Assembly: GCA_021812735.1 (NCBI GenBank) | Contig: JAKAMV010000203.1 | Span: 1-12,215, forward strand | Direction: 5' to 3' | Length of the DNA stretch: 12,215 nucleotides | From: Chloroflexota bacterium | GTDB lineage: Bacteria > Chloroflexota > Limnocylindria > Limnocylindrales > CSP1-4 | In this document: one piece after another, positions 6,017 through 12,093 of the stretch | Layout of the letters: every line of letters begins with the position of its first letter | Numbering within the stretch: position 1 is the first letter of the stretch | The notes under the pieces: model-generated | The model's database searches: none | What the model was told of the DNA's origin: nothing | What the model saw: the letters and a program-made list of their open reading frames with translations, nothing else | Made by a program: the position numbers and the translations under genes

Positions 6017-7554
6017 GCGACGAACGCTTCGACGCCGACCTGCGCGCGGTCCTCGACGAGCTGGCCCCAGCCGACGTCCCGCCCGAGCTGCGCCTGGCCG
6101 TCCTCGACGTCCCGCACGCCCGGCCGAAGGGCCGTCGTGCCGCACGCTGGTCGCGGTCCGGCTGGCGGCCGATCCCCATGTCGCTGGCGGCGCTTGCCGT
6201 CGTGGTCGTCGCGGCGCTCGCGATCGTGCTCCTCCACCCGTTCCCCTCGGGACCGGCGGCAGGTGTCCTGCCGTCCACCGGCGCGCTGCCGACCGCCAGC
6301 CCGCTGCCGTCCCCGCACAGCGGGCTCGTCTCGGGCTGGGTCGAGCAGACGGACGGCGCGTACGGGTACCGCATGCTGCGACCGGCGAACTGGACGACGA
6401 CGAGCGGCGACGGGATGCAGCGCTTCTACGTCGCGCCGGGGTTCCAGGGCTCGCAGGTGCAGGGCGTGGAAGTGCTCGTCACGAACCTGAAGACGCTCGG
6501 GACGTCGATGGGGACCAACGGGTCCGTCGCGCAGTGGTCGCTGTTCCAGCAGCACCCCGACCTCGCCGGCTGGACGGCCGCGCTCGAACGCATGATGGCC
6601 GTGGACTTCACGTACCACGTCATCCGCACGCTGCCCGACGCAAAGCTCTACGCCATCACTGCGGTAGAGGGGAAACAGCCGCCCACACTGCTCGTCGTCG
6701 CGTACGCCATCGCGGGCGGCGAGCCGTTCTCGCTGACGCTCGAGGCGGCCGGCACCTTCCGCGACCTGGCGACGCTCGAGCAGGACGGCGTGCTCGACGA
6801 CTTCGCGACGATGGTCGGCAGCATCGCGCCGGTACCGGCCGATCCGTCCAACGTGATGCCGGCGATGCCGACGCCACCGTCCGGATCGACCGGCGCCCCA
6901 CCGTCGGCTCCGCCGGCCGCCACACCGATCACCTCCGGCATGACCGACTACGTCGTCCACCCTGCGACCTCGACGCCGCCGAAGACGGTGACCGATCAGG
7001 CCATCCAGGTGCTGTCGGCGCGCCTGCACGCACTCGGTGTCGGCAACTTCACGATCGCGGCCGGCGACGCGATCACCGTCAGCGTGCCTGCGTCCGCCGA
7101 CCAGGCCGCCGTCCGCGCCGTGCTCACCACGACGGGCGAAGTGTCGTTCGTGCCGCTGCCAGCTGCGACATACGGGACATCGACGGGCGCCGGCACGAAG
7201 CCCGTCCCGAATACCGGCGAGACGCTCGATCCGGCGCTCACGCCGCTGCTCGGCTCGGTCGAGATCGCGAGCGCGCAGACCTCCATGGACGCGAGCGGCA
7301 ACCCCGCGGTCGACGTCCAGTTCACCCCACAGGGGACGCGGCTCTTCGCGGACTGGTCGAGCGCGCACGTCGGTGACTTCTTCGCGGTGGTGCTCGACGG
7401 CAAGGTCCTGATGACGCCGTACGTCAAGACACCGATCACGGACGGGAAGGGCATGATCGCGCTCGGCCAGGACGGGCTGCCCGCGCCCGCGTCGGCCATC
7501 GTCGCGATCCTGACGTCCGGCCCACTGCCCGCGGAGTGGCGCCAGTCGCGCTGA
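6013..7554 (+). CDS. Membrane-anchored anti-sigma-like protein with PsbP/LpqN-like and SecD P1-like domains
   Basis: The protein has 513 residues from an ATG at 6013, overlapping the sigma stop (ATGA) with GGGGGAGG upstream. Residues 1-52 are a cytoplasmic head starting MSDERFDADLR, like the other cassette, with no zinc motif. Residues 54-75 are a transmembrane helix, followed by a Pro/Ser linker. Residues about 105-275 (GWVEQTDGAYGYRMLRPANW and FATMVGSI near the end) look like a PsbP/LpqN-type surface domain. After a second Pro-rich linker, residues about 326-513 resemble the periplasmic P1 region of SecD: AIQVLSARLHALGVGNFTI, ITVSVPASADQAAVRAVL, VDVQFTPQGTRLFADWSS, FFAVVLDGKVLMTPYVKTPI, then TSGPLPAEW. 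SecD itself has six helices and this protein has one, so it is not a translocase subunit. The anti-sigma role is inferred from context. Confidence 0.85.
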   Translation: MSDERFDADLRAVLDELAPADVPPELRLAVLDVPHARPKGRRAARWSRSGWRPIPMSLAALAVVVVAALAIVLLHPFPSGPAAGVLPSTGALPTASPLPSPHSGLVSGWVEQTDGAYGYRMLRPANWTTTSGDGMQRFYVAPGFQGSQVQGVEVLVTNLKTLGTSMGTNGSVAQWSLFQQHPDLAGWTAALERMMAVDFTYHVIRTLPDAKLYAITAVEGKQPPTLLVVAYAIAGGEPFSLTLEAAGTFRDLATLEQDGVLDDFATMVGSIAPVPADPSNVMPAMPTPPSGSTGAPPSAPPAATPITSGMTDYVVHPATSTPPKTVTDQAIQVLSARLHALGVGNFTIAAGDAITVSVPASADQAAVRAVLTTTGEVSFVPLPAATYGTSTGAGTKPVPNTGETLDPALTPLLGSVEIASAQTSMDASGNPAVDVQFTPQGTRLFADWSSAHVGDFFAVVLDGKVLMTPYVKTPITDGKGMIALGQDGLPAPASAIVAILTSGPLPAEWRQSR

Positions 7555-7570
7555 GGGCGAGGGCCGCCCT
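7554..7570. terminator. Weak hairpin between convergent genes
   Basis: AGGGCG and CGCCCT form a 6-base stem with a 5-base loop directly after the plus-strand anti-sigma stop. No T-tract follows on either strand. It could serve both convergent operons (the gap is 7555-7625) but is weak as an intrinsic terminator. Confidence 0.3.
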
Positions 7571-7625
7571 ACGGGACCGACAGGAAGCCGCGTCCCTCAC
7601 GCACCAATCTGCGGGGAGTAGGCTC

Positions 7626-8849
7626 CTACGGCGTCACGCTCACGGCGAGCACCGGGCACGGCCCCTGTGTCTCCTGCTGTGACGGCAGGTGGAGGCAGTA
7701 GCCGCTCGACACCAGGACCGCGGCGCCCACGCGTTCCGCCCGGTACGCCCCCGCGCTGGCGTCCGTCGATTCCGACACGAGCCGGAGCACCGAAGGGTCG
7801 GTGCTCGTCGGCAGCGGGTCGATGGGGACGGGCGGATGCGATGCGTCCGGCGCTTCGACCGTCATGTGGACCTCGACCACCTGTCCGACGTGCAGCGTGA
7901 GCTTCGCCGGTGGGTCCACGAGGAGGCCCGCGCAATCAGCGAACGTGCGGGTTTCCGCGGCCGTCCGATACCAGCCGACGTTGATGCAGGTGCTCGACGG
8001 TCCGGGCGAGGCAGGCGACGGGATGGCAAGCGGAGCCGACGCGGTGACGCTGCCGCTCGCGTCCGACCTGACGTTCACCACGAGGTCCGACTGCGACTCG
8101 CGGATGCGGAGAATGACGTGCCCGGTGTTGGGCTGGATGAGCGCGCAGAACGCGCCCGGCGGGCACCACGCGCCATAGCCGAACTCGATGGACTCGACCT
8201 CGCGGTCGGGCCCGACGACGGCGCGGGCCGTGGCGACGGCGCGGTCACAGGTCAGCGTGATCACGACCGGGACCAGCGAACCGTCAGGACCAAGCTCCCG
8301 GGCGTACTGGCCGGTGTCGGGGTCGCAGGTCACGGCTGGCCCGATGGCGGCGGCAGACGCCGCGGGCGACGCCAGTTGGCTCGGGCCGGCACGTGCCGAC
8401 CAGCGGGCGCAGGCACTCGGTGCGGGTGCGGGACCATCGCCCGGGAACGTGCCGAGCGCGATGGTGTCGGATCGGATGAGCAGCATGGGCGGTAGGTTCC
8501 CGGCCGCGACGTCCCAGTGGCCGAGCGTGGCGCCGCCGGTCTGCCGGACGTCGAGCGACCATGGCAGCGGGGGAACACCGGCCTGCCCGGGGACCAGCTG
8601 GTCGCCGCTGCCACATGACACCGACGCGACGAGCTTCCCGCTGATCAGGACCTCGACTGGCGGCGCGTCCACGTCATCGACGTACAGGCTCGACGCTGAT
8701 GGAGATGCCGGGGGCGCCATCGTCCCGGTTGGGATGCCCCGATTCGCCGCCTGCTGCAGTGTGCCCGCCACCACCGCGACAGCGAAGATGACCGCGAGCA
8801 CGAGCAGCGTGCCGAGCGCGCGCGACGACGGGCGTCGCCAGACGGTCAC
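7626..8849 (-). CDS. Membrane-anchored secreted protein of unknown function
   Basis: The protein has 407 residues from a GTG at 8847-8849 that overlaps the TGA of the upstream lipoprotein gene (GTGA). The open frame continues upstream, but that part is antisense-like and Arg-rich, so it is not used. One transmembrane segment lies at residues 10-31 (ALGTLLVLAVIFAVAVVAG), followed by a large extracytoplasmic part with about ten cysteines. Stretches seen include PVEVLISGKLVASVSCGSGDQ, FGYGAWCPPGAFCALIQPNT with TGHVILRI, and a C-terminal beta-rich part (LTLHVGQVVEVHMTVEAP). Low-complexity Pro/Ala/Ser linkers at about 44-54 and 275-287 separate two or three domains. No family is recognised. It is likely cotranscribed from the ECF-type promoter at 9968-9992, which would place it in the regulon of the neighbouring sigma factors. 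Confidence 0.8.
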   Translation of the reverse strand: MTVWRRPSSRALGTLLVLAVIFAVAVVAGTLQQAANRGIPTGTMAPPASPSASSLYVDDVDAPPVEVLISGKLVASVSCGSGDQLVPGQAGVPPLPWSLDVRQTGGATLGHWDVAAGNLPPMLLIRSDTIALGTFPGDGPAPAPSACARWSARAGPSQLASPAASAAAIGPAVTCDPDTGQYARELGPDGSLVPVVITLTCDRAVATARAVVGPDREVESIEFGYGAWCPPGAFCALIQPNTGHVILRIRESQSDLVVNVRSDASGSVTASAPLAIPSPASPGPSSTCINVGWYRTAAETRTFADCAGLLVDPPAKLTLHVGQVVEVHMTVEAPDASHPPVPIDPLPTSTDPSVLRLVSESTDASAGAYRAERVGAAVLVSSGYCLHLPSQQETQGPCPVLAVSVTP

Positions 8850-9958
8850 GGCGTCGTCCCGCAGGTCGTGCCGAGGACCTCGCCCGTGCCGTCCGAACCA
8901 GCCCATCCATAGAACATCCCGCGCTCGCCGGTTCGCGCATCCACGGGACTCATCTCGATGTTCTGGCCCGCGTAACCCTTCGCGGGACGGGCAAGCACCT
9001 GCACGAGGTAGGCCGGGTACGTCGGCGGGACGTAGCCCAGGCTGGGCTCGGGTTCGGCGGTGAAGTAGCCGAGGAAGACGCAGCCGACCTTCGTCCACGT
9101 GAAGTGGTCGGTGCCGAAGCCGTAGCCGGGGCCCGGCACCGCGAGCACGGTCTGCTCGGCCTGCGCGGGTGCGATGCGCACCAACGCCAGCTCCGCCGCG
9201 GTCAGCGGCCGGAAGCCGATCTGCAGGTTCGCGGCGAGCCAGGCCTGGATCGCGACGGGCGGCGCGAGCGGATAGGCGGCCGCAACCGATGAGGACGGAC
9301 TCTCGGCTGTCGGCGAGGGAGACGCTGCCGGCAAGGTGTCACTGGTCGGAGGCGACGAGTTCCCTCTCGCGGCCGCCTCCGACCACGCGTCGATGAGCGC
9401 CTGGACCATCGCCTCGCCCGCCGCGAGCCCCGGGCCGCGCAGGCACGCCGTCACCTCGAAGTCGCGGAGGATCGTCTGCGCCTCGACCTCGCCGCCCATC
9501 GCCGTGCACGGGCTGTCGGGCGACGACGTGCCGACTGCAATCGGGACGGGCGAACCGGGCGCGAACCACGCGAGGGACGGCGCGGACACGCTCAGCGCCG
9601 CGGCGGCAGCGCTCGTGAACATGACGAGGATGCCGTCAGGGGGAAGCTGCGCCAGCGGCTCCAGGCACGCGGTGCCGCGGAACGACGTCGGGCACGGGTC
9701 GTCGATCGGGGCGTTCGAGAGGAACAGCGCAGGGCCGGTCGGTGCGACCCAGCTCCGGGGCCGCACGACGTGCCAGCCGGGCGGCACGAGGAAGGCCATG
9801 CTGCCGACGGTTGCCGTCGTCGGCGATGGCGCGCTCGTCGGGGACGAGGATGGGCCGGCCGGGGTCGCCGGAGCCGTGCCGGTTGGCGGGTGAACCGCGG
9901 TGCACGCGGCGAGCACGATCCCGAGGAGCAGAAGGCCCAGACCGCGGAGCCGGTTCAC
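8846..9958 (-). CDS. Secreted lipoprotein of unknown function, likely ECF-controlled
   Basis: The protein has 370 residues from a GTG at 9956-9958; a GTG at 9961 is equally possible. A lipoprotein signal is clear: VNRLRGLGLLLLGIVLAAC, with lipobox LAAC and lipidation at Cys19. A Pro/Ser/Thr-rich linker runs to about residue 48. A first domain follows (VGSMAFLVPPGWHVVRP..., about 51-190), then a second low-complexity Pro/Ser linker (about 204-225) and a second domain ending GMFYGWAGSDGTGEVLGTTCG. Both starts lie 6-9 bases after the -10 element of the promoter at 9968-9992 and lack a Shine-Dalgarno sequence, which suggests a leaderless mRNA. It overlaps the next gene by 4 bases. The GWHVVRP motif resembles PsbP/LpqN-like surface domains, a weak match. 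Function is unknown. Confidence 0.82.
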   Translation of the reverse strand: MNRLRGLGLLLLGIVLAACTAVHPPTGTAPATPAGPSSSPTSAPSPTTATVGSMAFLVPPGWHVVRPRSWVAPTGPALFLSNAPIDDPCPTSFRGTACLEPLAQLPPDGILVMFTSAAAAALSVSAPSLAWFAPGSPVPIAVGTSSPDSPCTAMGGEVEAQTILRDFEVTACLRGPGLAAGEAMVQALIDAWSEAAARGNSSPPTSDTLPAASPSPTAESPSSSVAAAYPLAPPVAIQAWLAANLQIGFRPLTAAELALVRIAPAQAEQTVLAVPGPGYGFGTDHFTWTKVGCVFLGYFTAEPEPSLGYVPPTYPAYLVQVLARPAKGYAGQNIEMSPVDARTGERGMFYGWAGSDGTGEVLGTTCGTTP

Positions 9959-9967
9959 CACCGATCC

Positions 9968-9992
9968 GACGCCGAGCCCGCGCGAACGGTTC
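9968..9992 (-). promoter_or_regulatory. Candidate ECF-type promoter of the lipoprotein operon
   Basis: On the minus strand, GAACC (9988-9992) and CGTC (9968-9971) are separated by 16 bases, identical in core and spacing to the promoters of both sigma genes. The spacer shares TTCGCGC at the same position with the promoter at 5284-5308. The expected start of transcription falls on or next to the GTG start codons at 9961/9958. Confidence 0.6.
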
Positions 9993-10207
9993 CCGCACGT
10001 CGCACTGCTCGACCGATCGTGGCGAGCAATCGCAGCCCTGACAAACGTGGCACGGCGACGGCCCATCGACACCTCGGACGCCCGCATGATGCGCGCGGTG
10101 CCGGGACGAGTACAAGTCGTGTTGTCGCTGCGGTCATTCGGGAGGGCCGTGCGCTCGTCGCGGACGACGGACGGGCCGGAAGGCGGGGCCGGTGGACGCG
10201 CCGGCGA
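9993..10207. other. Gene-free stretch upstream of the lipoprotein operon
   Basis: No reading frame here looks coding. Open frames on both strands are Arg-rich and have no ribosome site or recognisable domain. A GCTCG/CGAGC imperfect hairpin around 10007-10027 is the only structure noted. Together with the remnant and hairpin region to its right, it makes about 490 bases without a convincing gene. Confidence 0.4.
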
Positions 10208-10378
10208 TCAGCTCGCGGGCGCCGGCGACTCGCTCCGCCCGGCGCCTACGGCAAGCCAGGCGAGCACGAGGCCGGGCGCCGGCCACAGCCCCACGAGGTG
10301 CACGGCGGGCAGCGCCAGCACCGTGAGTGCGAGCGCGACAACCGCGAGGGTGAACCATGCCGCGTGAAGAGCGATCAG
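10208..10378 (-). pseudogene. Possible 3' remnant of a minus-strand membrane protein gene
   Basis: In the minus frame ending at TGA 10208-10210, 56 residues are strongly hydrophobic with two helix-length stretches (WFTLAVVALALTVLALPAV and GLWPAPGLVLAWLAVGA), ending in GRSESPAPAS. This looks like a real membrane-protein C-terminus. No ATG, GTG or TTG start lies upstream in frame near it, and the frame becomes basic and unconvincing above about 10379. One reading is that the 5' part was lost when the integration module arrived on its right side. A chance hydrophobic frame in GC-rich DNA is the alternative. Confidence 0.3.
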
Positions 10379-10394
10379 GCCGAACGCGTGAATC

Positions 10395-10412
10395 CGGTGC
10401 CGTCGGGCACCG
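10395..10412. repeat. Perfect 7-base hairpin upstream of the excisionase-like gene
   Basis: CGGTGCC and GGCACCG form a perfect inverted repeat around a GTCG tetraloop, about 42 bases before the ATG at 10454. Because it lies between a possible gene remnant and the recombination genes, it could be an operator for the excisionase-like protein or a terminator hairpin. It lacks a T-tract. Confidence 0.4.
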
Positions 10413-10453
10413 CCGCGCTGGACAACTGCGAGCTTCCGCCGAGCGTCAACCGC

Positions 10454-10885
10454 ATGGACGCCAGGGACTGGCCCGCCGACGACGACACGCTCCTCACCGT
10501 GAACGAGGCAGCCGTGCTTCTTCGGTCACACCCGCAGACCATCCGACGCGAGCAGCGGGCGGGCGCCCTGGCTGTGACGCGCATCCGCGGGAAGCACCTG
10601 TACCGGACGGGCGACCTGCGAGCATTTGTGCGGAGGTCTTACACTGGGGTCCGTGACGACGTCCCCTCCCCCGAGTCTACGAAAGCCCCTGCGGGGCGAG
10701 ATCCACGTCCAGTGCTTCCCAAACAAGCCAGGGCCCCGGAAGTGCCGCGCCCGCAAGATGGTCGACGGCGTACGGAAGGACGTCTGGGGCCGAACCGAGG
10801 ACGAGGCGAAGAACGCCTGGCTGGCCTGGTACTACGGACCCCAGGAACCGCCGCCGGCGCCGCCGACCTCCGCAGCCTCCTCTGA
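10454..10885 (+). CDS. Excisionase-like helix-turn-helix protein (HTH_17/MerR-like)
   Basis: The first 65 or so residues are a clear HTH_17-type domain: DTLLTVNEAAVLLRSHPQTIRREQRAGAL, then TRIRGKHLYRTGDLRAFVRRS. These domains serve as excisionases or DNA-bending factors beside tyrosine recombinases, which matches the integrase that follows. The chosen start is the ATG at 10454. A GTG at 10388 is in frame, and neither has a good ribosome site. The frame does not stop before the integrase but runs 230 bases into it (143 residues in total), and that tail is Pro/Arg-rich and shadow-like. Family members are normally 60-80 residues, so the functional part probably ends near 10660. A lost stop, an indel or frameshifting into the integrase frame are all possible. 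A role in element excision or in controlling int is inferred. Confidence 0.7.
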   Translation: MDARDWPADDDTLLTVNEAAVLLRSHPQTIRREQRAGALAVTRIRGKHLYRTGDLRAFVRRSYTGVRDDVPSPESTKAPAGRDPRPVLPKQARAPEVPRPQDGRRRTEGRLGPNRGRGEERLAGLVLRTPGTAAGAADLRSLL

Positions 10886-11969
10886 CGACGAGGTCGAGCC
10901 GCCGCCTGAGACGATGGGCGAGCTCTTCGATCGCTATCTCGAGCATCAGGCGCTCGACAAAGGCGGCGCGACCTACGATCGCGGCGAGAGCATCATCCGA
11001 AACCGCCTGCGCGACCGCTTCGGCGCCCTCGCCTTCCCGATGAGCCGCCAGCGCATCCAGCGATACCTCGACGAGCTCAAGGCAGCGGACTGGTATACGA
11101 CCTCGATCAAGCGTGAGCTCTCCGTCATACAGGGTACCTTCACCCTCGCAGTTCACCGCGGCTGGCTGGCGCAGAACCCTGCCCATGATCTCGAGACCCC
11201 GGTGGCTGTCCCGGGCGTTCGCCACAGCCAGCGCAACGAGCCCCACCGCGAGCGCGTCGACATTCCGACGACCGAAGAGGTCGAGCACTTCCTCGCGGTC
11301 AACAAGGACGACGAGTTCTGGGCGATGTGGTACGCGGGCTTCGTGCTGGCCCCGCGCGCGTCTGAGCTCGCAGCGATGAGTGAGGATCAGATCGACACGG
11401 GCGCCTCAGGCCGTTACGAGTGGATCTATGTCCATAAGAAGATCCGCCGGACGCGGCCGGCTCCCGGACGCCTCGTCGTGGAGGCGCCGAAGGACGTTAC
11501 CTATCGCGATCTCGAGGTCGGACCCGGGCACCCCGTTTTCGAGGTGCTCATCGACCAGGGTGAGCGGATGCGGTCGTTGCGCGCCAAGCACCCCGAATGG
11601 GACTCGCGCTGGGACGGCTACCTGTTCCGCCGCACGGAGCCCGGGAAGAATGGACGAGGGCGCGCCGGGGACGTCTACGCGCCCGACCAGATCAACGATC
11701 CATTCAAGGAGGCGTGTATCAGGGCCGGCTGGCCGACGACCCGCACGCCCCATACGATGCGCCACTACTGCGCCTCAATGCTCATTGCCGCGGGGCTCAA
11801 CAGCAAGCAGGTGGCGGACTGGCTCGGCGACAAGACCGTCGCGGTCGTCGAGCGGACCTATATCCACCTGTTCCGGCGGACCCGGCGCGGCGTGACGCCG
11901 GCTGACGCGCTGCGCACGCTGAATCTGCCCCTGTATGGGGTCCAACGTGGGGTCCAGAACGGGGCCTGA
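10653..11969 (+). CDS. Tyrosine recombinase / phage-type integrase
   Basis: The protein has 438 residues from the GTG at 10653; a TTG at 10626 is in frame, and GGAGG at 10632-10636 is poorly placed for either. An N-terminal arm-binding-like segment (GEIHVQCFPNKPGPRKCR, ending AKNAWLAWYYG) is followed by a core-binding SAM-like domain (about 88-185, TMGELFDRYLEHQAL... to IQGTFTLAVHRGWLAQNP). The catalytic domain comes last. Catalytic residues visible are Arg235 (APRASEL), Lys280 (EAPKD), His367 and Arg370 (HTMRH), and Tyr403 (ERTYIHL). The second His of the usual LGH motif is Asp393 here (WLGDKTVAVVERTY), an uncommon variation. It acts in site-specific integration and excision, here next to a tRNA-Gln/tRNA-Cys pair. 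The protein's last residues are encoded by two of the TGGGGTCCA repeats. Confidence 0.92.
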   Translation: MTTSPPPSLRKPLRGEIHVQCFPNKPGPRKCRARKMVDGVRKDVWGRTEDEAKNAWLAWYYGPQEPPPAPPTSAASSDDEVEPPPETMGELFDRYLEHQALDKGGATYDRGESIIRNRLRDRFGALAFPMSRQRIQRYLDELKAADWYTTSIKRELSVIQGTFTLAVHRGWLAQNPAHDLETPVAVPGVRHSQRNEPHRERVDIPTTEEVEHFLAVNKDDEFWAMWYAGFVLAPRASELAAMSEDQIDTGASGRYEWIYVHKKIRRTRPAPGRLVVEAPKDVTYRDLEVGPGHPVFEVLIDQGERMRSLRAKHPEWDSRWDGYLFRRTEPGKNGRGRAGDVYAPDQINDPFKEACIRAGWPTTRTPHTMRHYCASMLIAAGLNSKQVADWLGDKTVAVVERTYIHLFRRTRRGVTPADALRTLNLPLYGVQRGVQNGA

Positions 11970-12010
11970 CGCACAAGTGCGCTACTTACACGCTCGCTTG
12001 CTGGGGTCCA
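11936..12010 (+). repeat. Three direct copies of TGGGGTCCA, candidate recombinase arm sites
   Basis: The 9-mer occurs at 11936-11944, 11948-11956 and 12002-12010. The first two lie in the last integrase codons and the third lies between the gene and the broken tRNA. The spacings of 12 and 54 bases between starts, and the position beside the attachment junction, suit arm-type binding sites. An 8-base match (TGGGGTCC) also occurs at 10645-10652, just before the integrase GTG. A single GGGGTCCA inside the anti-sigma gene (2846-2853) shows that isolated copies arise by chance. Confidence 0.5.
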
Positions 12011-12012
12011 CA

Positions 12013-12027
12013 GCCCAAGAGTAGGGC
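12013..12027. repeat. Inverted repeat GCCC-N7-GGGC abutting the tRNA-Cys break
   Basis: GCCC (12013-12016) and GGGC (12024-12027) flank a 7-base centre and end one base before the last tRNA-like base. Core-type sites of tyrosine recombinases are short inverted repeats around a 6-8 base overlap, so this could be part of the element side of the crossover. It could also be coincidence, since four-base arms are short. Confidence 0.35.
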
Positions 12028-12028
12028 A

Positions 12029-12066
12029 TTTGCAGACCTCCCCCTTAACCACTTGGGTACGTCGCC
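12029..12066 (-). pseudogene. tRNA-Cys(GCA) 5' half, broken after the anticodon loop
   Basis: On the minus strand, bases 1-38 of a tRNA-Cys are present. They are acceptor 5' strand GGCGACG, TA, D-stem CCC, D-loop AAGTGGTTAA, GGG closing the D-stem, anticodon 5' stem GAGGT and loop CTGCAAA with anticodon GCA. The expected ACCTC for the anticodon 3' stem is replaced by TGCCC. No T-arm TTCGAAT and no acceptor 3' strand CGTCGCC follow. It lies 27 bases after the CCA of tRNA-Gln in the same direction, so the two would have formed a tRNA cluster. The break sits where tRNA-targeting recombinases often cross over. An intron is unlikely because the integrase gene begins within 60 bases on the other side. 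Confidence 0.72.
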
Positions 12067-12093
12067 CCGCCGCCTGCGGCCCGGGCCGGTCGC

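Larger units (their letters stand above)
10454..12028 (+). mobile_element. Integration module (xis-like, int, candidate att) at one end of an integrated element
   Basis: The excisionase-like gene, the tyrosine recombinase gene and the short repeat-bearing segment up to the tRNA-Cys break form a typical terminal module of a prophage, integrative element or island. The right boundary is taken as the point where the tRNA-Cys sequence ceases (12028/12029). The left boundary of the element is not in this window: no second copy or 3' half of the tRNA was found to the left. The genes left of 10454 may or may not belong to the element. Confidence 0.55.

Noticed and set aside
6483..6506. GAACC-N15-CGTC on the plus strand
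   Set aside because: The spacing is 15 rather than 16 and it lies deep inside the anti-sigma coding sequence, so it is treated as chance.
5974..7368. Long minus-strand open frame of 464 codons opposite the second anti-sigma gene
   Set aside because: Its translation is Arg/Gly/His-rich low complexity with no domain, while the plus strand encodes a clear membrane protein.
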